Source of the DNA: Tabrizicola_A aquatica
GTDB lineage: Bacteria; Pseudomonadota; Alphaproteobacteria; Rhodobacterales; Rhodobacteraceae
Direction: 5' to 3' (one strand)
Length of the DNA stretch: 64,000 nt
NCBI GenBank assembly: GCA_965194375.1
Contig: CBDAEL010000003.1
The translations under genes were made by a program, and so were the position numbers. The notes beneath the pieces are model-generated. The model saw only the letters and a program-made list of their open reading frames with translations, made no database searches and was not told the DNA's origin. Positions 62,512-64,000 of this stretch are shown piece by piece (position 1 is the first letter of the stretch; each line of letters starts with the position of its first letter).

Positions 62512-63542
62512 GCCTCTCCCCCGAGCAAAAGCCGGACGACATCATCGCGCGCAACGGTGCCGATGGGTGTGCCGTTTTCTTCGACGCCGACCAGCGCCTG
62601 ACCATCCAGAAACGCCTGCCCCGCCTCGGCCACTGTGGCGCGGGCGGGCAGGATGGCCGCGCCCGCAGGCACAGGACCGGGGGTAACCAATGATCCCAGC
62701 CGCACCACCTTGGCCTTGGCCACCGCCCCCGTGAAGGCGCGCACATAATCGGTGGCCGGATGCAGCACCAGATCCTGCGGTGTGCCGATCTGTTCGATCT
62801 GGCCGTCCTTCATGATGGCGATACGGTCGGCCAAACGGATCGCCTCGTCAAAGTCATGGGTGATGAAGATGATGGTCTTTTGCAGCCGCGATTGCAGGCG
62901 GATAAACTCATCCTGCAACTCGCGCCGGATCAGGGGGTCAAGCGCGGAAAAGGGTTCATCCAAGAACCACAATTCAGGCTCAACCGCGAGCGAACGCGCG
63001 ATGCCGACCCGCTGTTGCTGCCCGCCCGACAACTGGCGCGGATAGGCGCCCTCGCGGCCTGCAAGGCCCACGAGCGCGATCATCTCGCGCGCCCGCGCCT
63101 CGCGCTCGGGTCGCGCAACGCCTTGAACATCCAAGGGAAAGGCCACGTTTTCCAGAACCGTCAGATGCGGCAAGAGGGCAAAGTGTTGAAACACCATGCC
63201 CATCTTGTGCCGCCGGATCTGGGTCATCTCGGCTTCACTCGCCGTCAAGAGATCTTGGCCGTTGAACAAGACCTGCCCAGCGGTCGGTTCAATGAGCCGC
63301 GACATCAGCCGCACCAGCGTCGATTTGCCAGACCCCGACAGGCCCATGATCACAAAGATCTCGCCGCGGCGGACCGACAAATCCACGGCGCGCACAGCGG
63401 GCACAAGGCCCAGCGCGGCAAGCCGCGCGGCGTCGCCCCCGGCGGTGGAAAACGCCTCGGTCGCGCGGGCGCCGAACACCTTCCACAGGTTGCGGCACAC
63501 CAGCGTTGCGCTGTCGTCAGACATAAAGGAACCCGGTTTCAT
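62508..63542 (-). CDS. Betaine/proline-type ABC transporter ATP-binding protein (ProV-like)
   Basis: A 344-residue ATPase with the ProV-type N-terminal extension before Walker A (GLSGSGKST), signature LSGGQQQR, Walker B LWFLDEPFSALDP, and a short C-terminal CBS-like segment (about 285-340). It drives the fused permease, whose start overlaps its stop. The ATG at 63542 is chosen for GGGG upstream; an ATG at 63524 is possible. Such ATPases of quaternary amine importers are often regulated by ionic strength through the CBS part, which is present here in a single reduced copy. Confidence 0.88.
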   Translation of the reverse strand: MKPGSFMSDDSATLVCRNLWKVFGARATEAFSTAGGDAARLAALGLVPAVRAVDLSVRRGEIFVIMGLSGSGKSTLVRLMSRLIEPTAGQVLFNGQDLLTASEAEMTQIRRHKMGMVFQHFALLPHLTVLENVAFPLDVQGVARPEREARAREMIALVGLAGREGAYPRQLSGGQQQRVGIARSLAVEPELWFLDEPFSALDPLIRRELQDEFIRLQSRLQKTIIFITHDFDEAIRLADRIAIMKDGQIEQIGTPQDLVLHPATDYVRAFTGAVAKAKVVRLGSLVTPGPVPAGAAILPARATVAEAGQAFLDGQALVGVEENGTPIGTVARDDVVRLLLGGEA

Positions 63543-63601
63543 CTGGCCCCGGCGCATCGGGTGACGCGCCGGGAGTAGGTTTGGAAATGGGGGCGAAAAG
63601 C

Positions 63602-64000
63602 TTACTTGGCGATCCAAGTGCTCCAGGTGGCCTCATTGGCGGCCATCCAGTCGGCCACCACAGCCTCAATGGCTTTGCCGTTCAGATCGACCTCGGTGAT
63701 CATCTGCCCCATCGCAGCATTGTCGACGGTAAAGGCCTGAATGGCCTTATGTGCGCCGGGCCATTTGTCTTTCACGCCCGACCAGCCAACCTTCCAGATA
63801 TCGCCAAAAGGCTTGCCACAGTCATGCGCCGCATCCGGGTTTCCGCCCCAAGCCGGATCGGTATAGCAGGCGGCCTCATACGTCGGGAATTCCACCCATT
63901 CGCCTTCGAATTTGGCGGGTGCCCAATGCGGGGCATAGACCCAGAGCATGACCGGCGCTTGGCGCTGATAGGCGCTTTCCAATTCGGCAAACAGGGCTGC
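63602..64000 (-). CDS. Betaine-type ABC transporter substrate-binding protein (C-terminal part)
   Basis: The last 132 codons of a periplasmic binding protein cut by the right window edge. The segments PVMLWVYAPHWAPAKF and YTDPAWGGNPD, the two cysteines (ACYTDP and HDCGKP), and a final ATWSTWIAK are typical of the OpuAC/ProX glycine-betaine binding fold. It is the first visible gene of the importer operon, 59 bases upstream of the ATPase start. Ligand-cage tryptophans lie mostly outside the window, so specificity cannot be judged. Confidence 0.85.
   Translation of the reverse strand, partial: AALFAELESAYQRQAPVMLWVYAPHWAPAKFEGEWVEFPTYEAACYTDPAWGGNPDAAHDCGKPFGDIWKVGWSGVKDKWPGAHKAIQAFTVDNAAMGQMITEVDLNGKAIEAVVADWMAANEATWSTWIAK

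Noticed and set aside
1..64000. CRISPR array, insertion sequence or replication origin
   Set aside because: No regularly spaced repeats, transposase genes or DnaA-box clusters were seen on reading both strands.

Overview
The window is high-GC chromosomal DNA of an alphaproteobacterium, most likely Rhodobacterales (Rhodobacter/Roseobacter type). The evidence is the taurine cluster tpa-tauR-xsc with a SoeA-type sulfite dehydrogenase, the nrdR-ribD pair, fused and overlapping catabolic operons for N-methylated amines and polyamines, a class I PHA synthase, and a dispersed intergenic repeat with a GAGTATTT / GGCGCAAG or GCCAAGATGAA core. There is no rRNA, CRISPR array, prophage or insertion sequence. 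One tRNA gene (Met, CAT anticodon) is present.

Layout. 1-7139: taurine to sulfite plus acetyl phosphate (tpa, tauR, xsc, a TauE-type exporter, ackA, and the start of a molybdopterin sulfite dehydrogenase), all on the minus strand, with three pairs of TauR-like boxes at a constant 23-base period. 7336-13058: an unknown small protein, a TetR regulator, a fused alpha/beta E1 dehydrogenase coupled to an acyltransferase, and a Rieske oxygenase. 13208-19888: a Tm-1-like protein, aldehyde dehydrogenase, amino acid/polyamine permease, IclR regulator and class III aminotransferase. 19889-22536: an intergenic block of palindromes, then an AT-rich two-gene insert directly behind thyX. 22732-25153: a surface lipoprotein with its Slam-type outer-membrane translocator. 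25228-29020: glyoxalase, ribD, nrdR, gcdH; the gcdH-divergent LysR regulator follows at 29123. 30000-38767: polyamine use (amine oxidase, glutamine-synthetase-like ligase, a decayed amine oxidase, FAD oxidase, PotDABC-type transporter). 39096-50505: two minus-strand catabolic operons, built around a 2,5-dihydroxypyridine-dioxygenase-like enzyme and a gentisate-dioxygenase-like bicupin, each preceded by the same ATTTTCGAAAAT palindrome, plus GntR and Rrf2 regulators. 50660-57119: PHA synthase, tRNA-Met, hydantoinase/oxoprolinase, MFS transporter, rplY. 57199-64000: a betaine-type ABC transporter, a choline-kinase-like enzyme and a dimethylglycine/sarcosine-dehydrogenase-like enzyme in one overlapping operon, cut by the window end.

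The most unusual item is the AT-rich pair at 20296-21629. It is a soluble protein of about 289 residues followed, with a 4-base overlap, by a 155-residue protein with four membrane segments. Gene order, sizes and membrane layout match the RexA/RexB abortive-infection pair of phage lambda, although sequence similarity is weak. It is a candidate chromosomal Rex-like defence module. The second strong signal is regulatory: repeated operator sequences define a TauR regulon and a joint regulon for the two aromatic/N-heterocycle operons.
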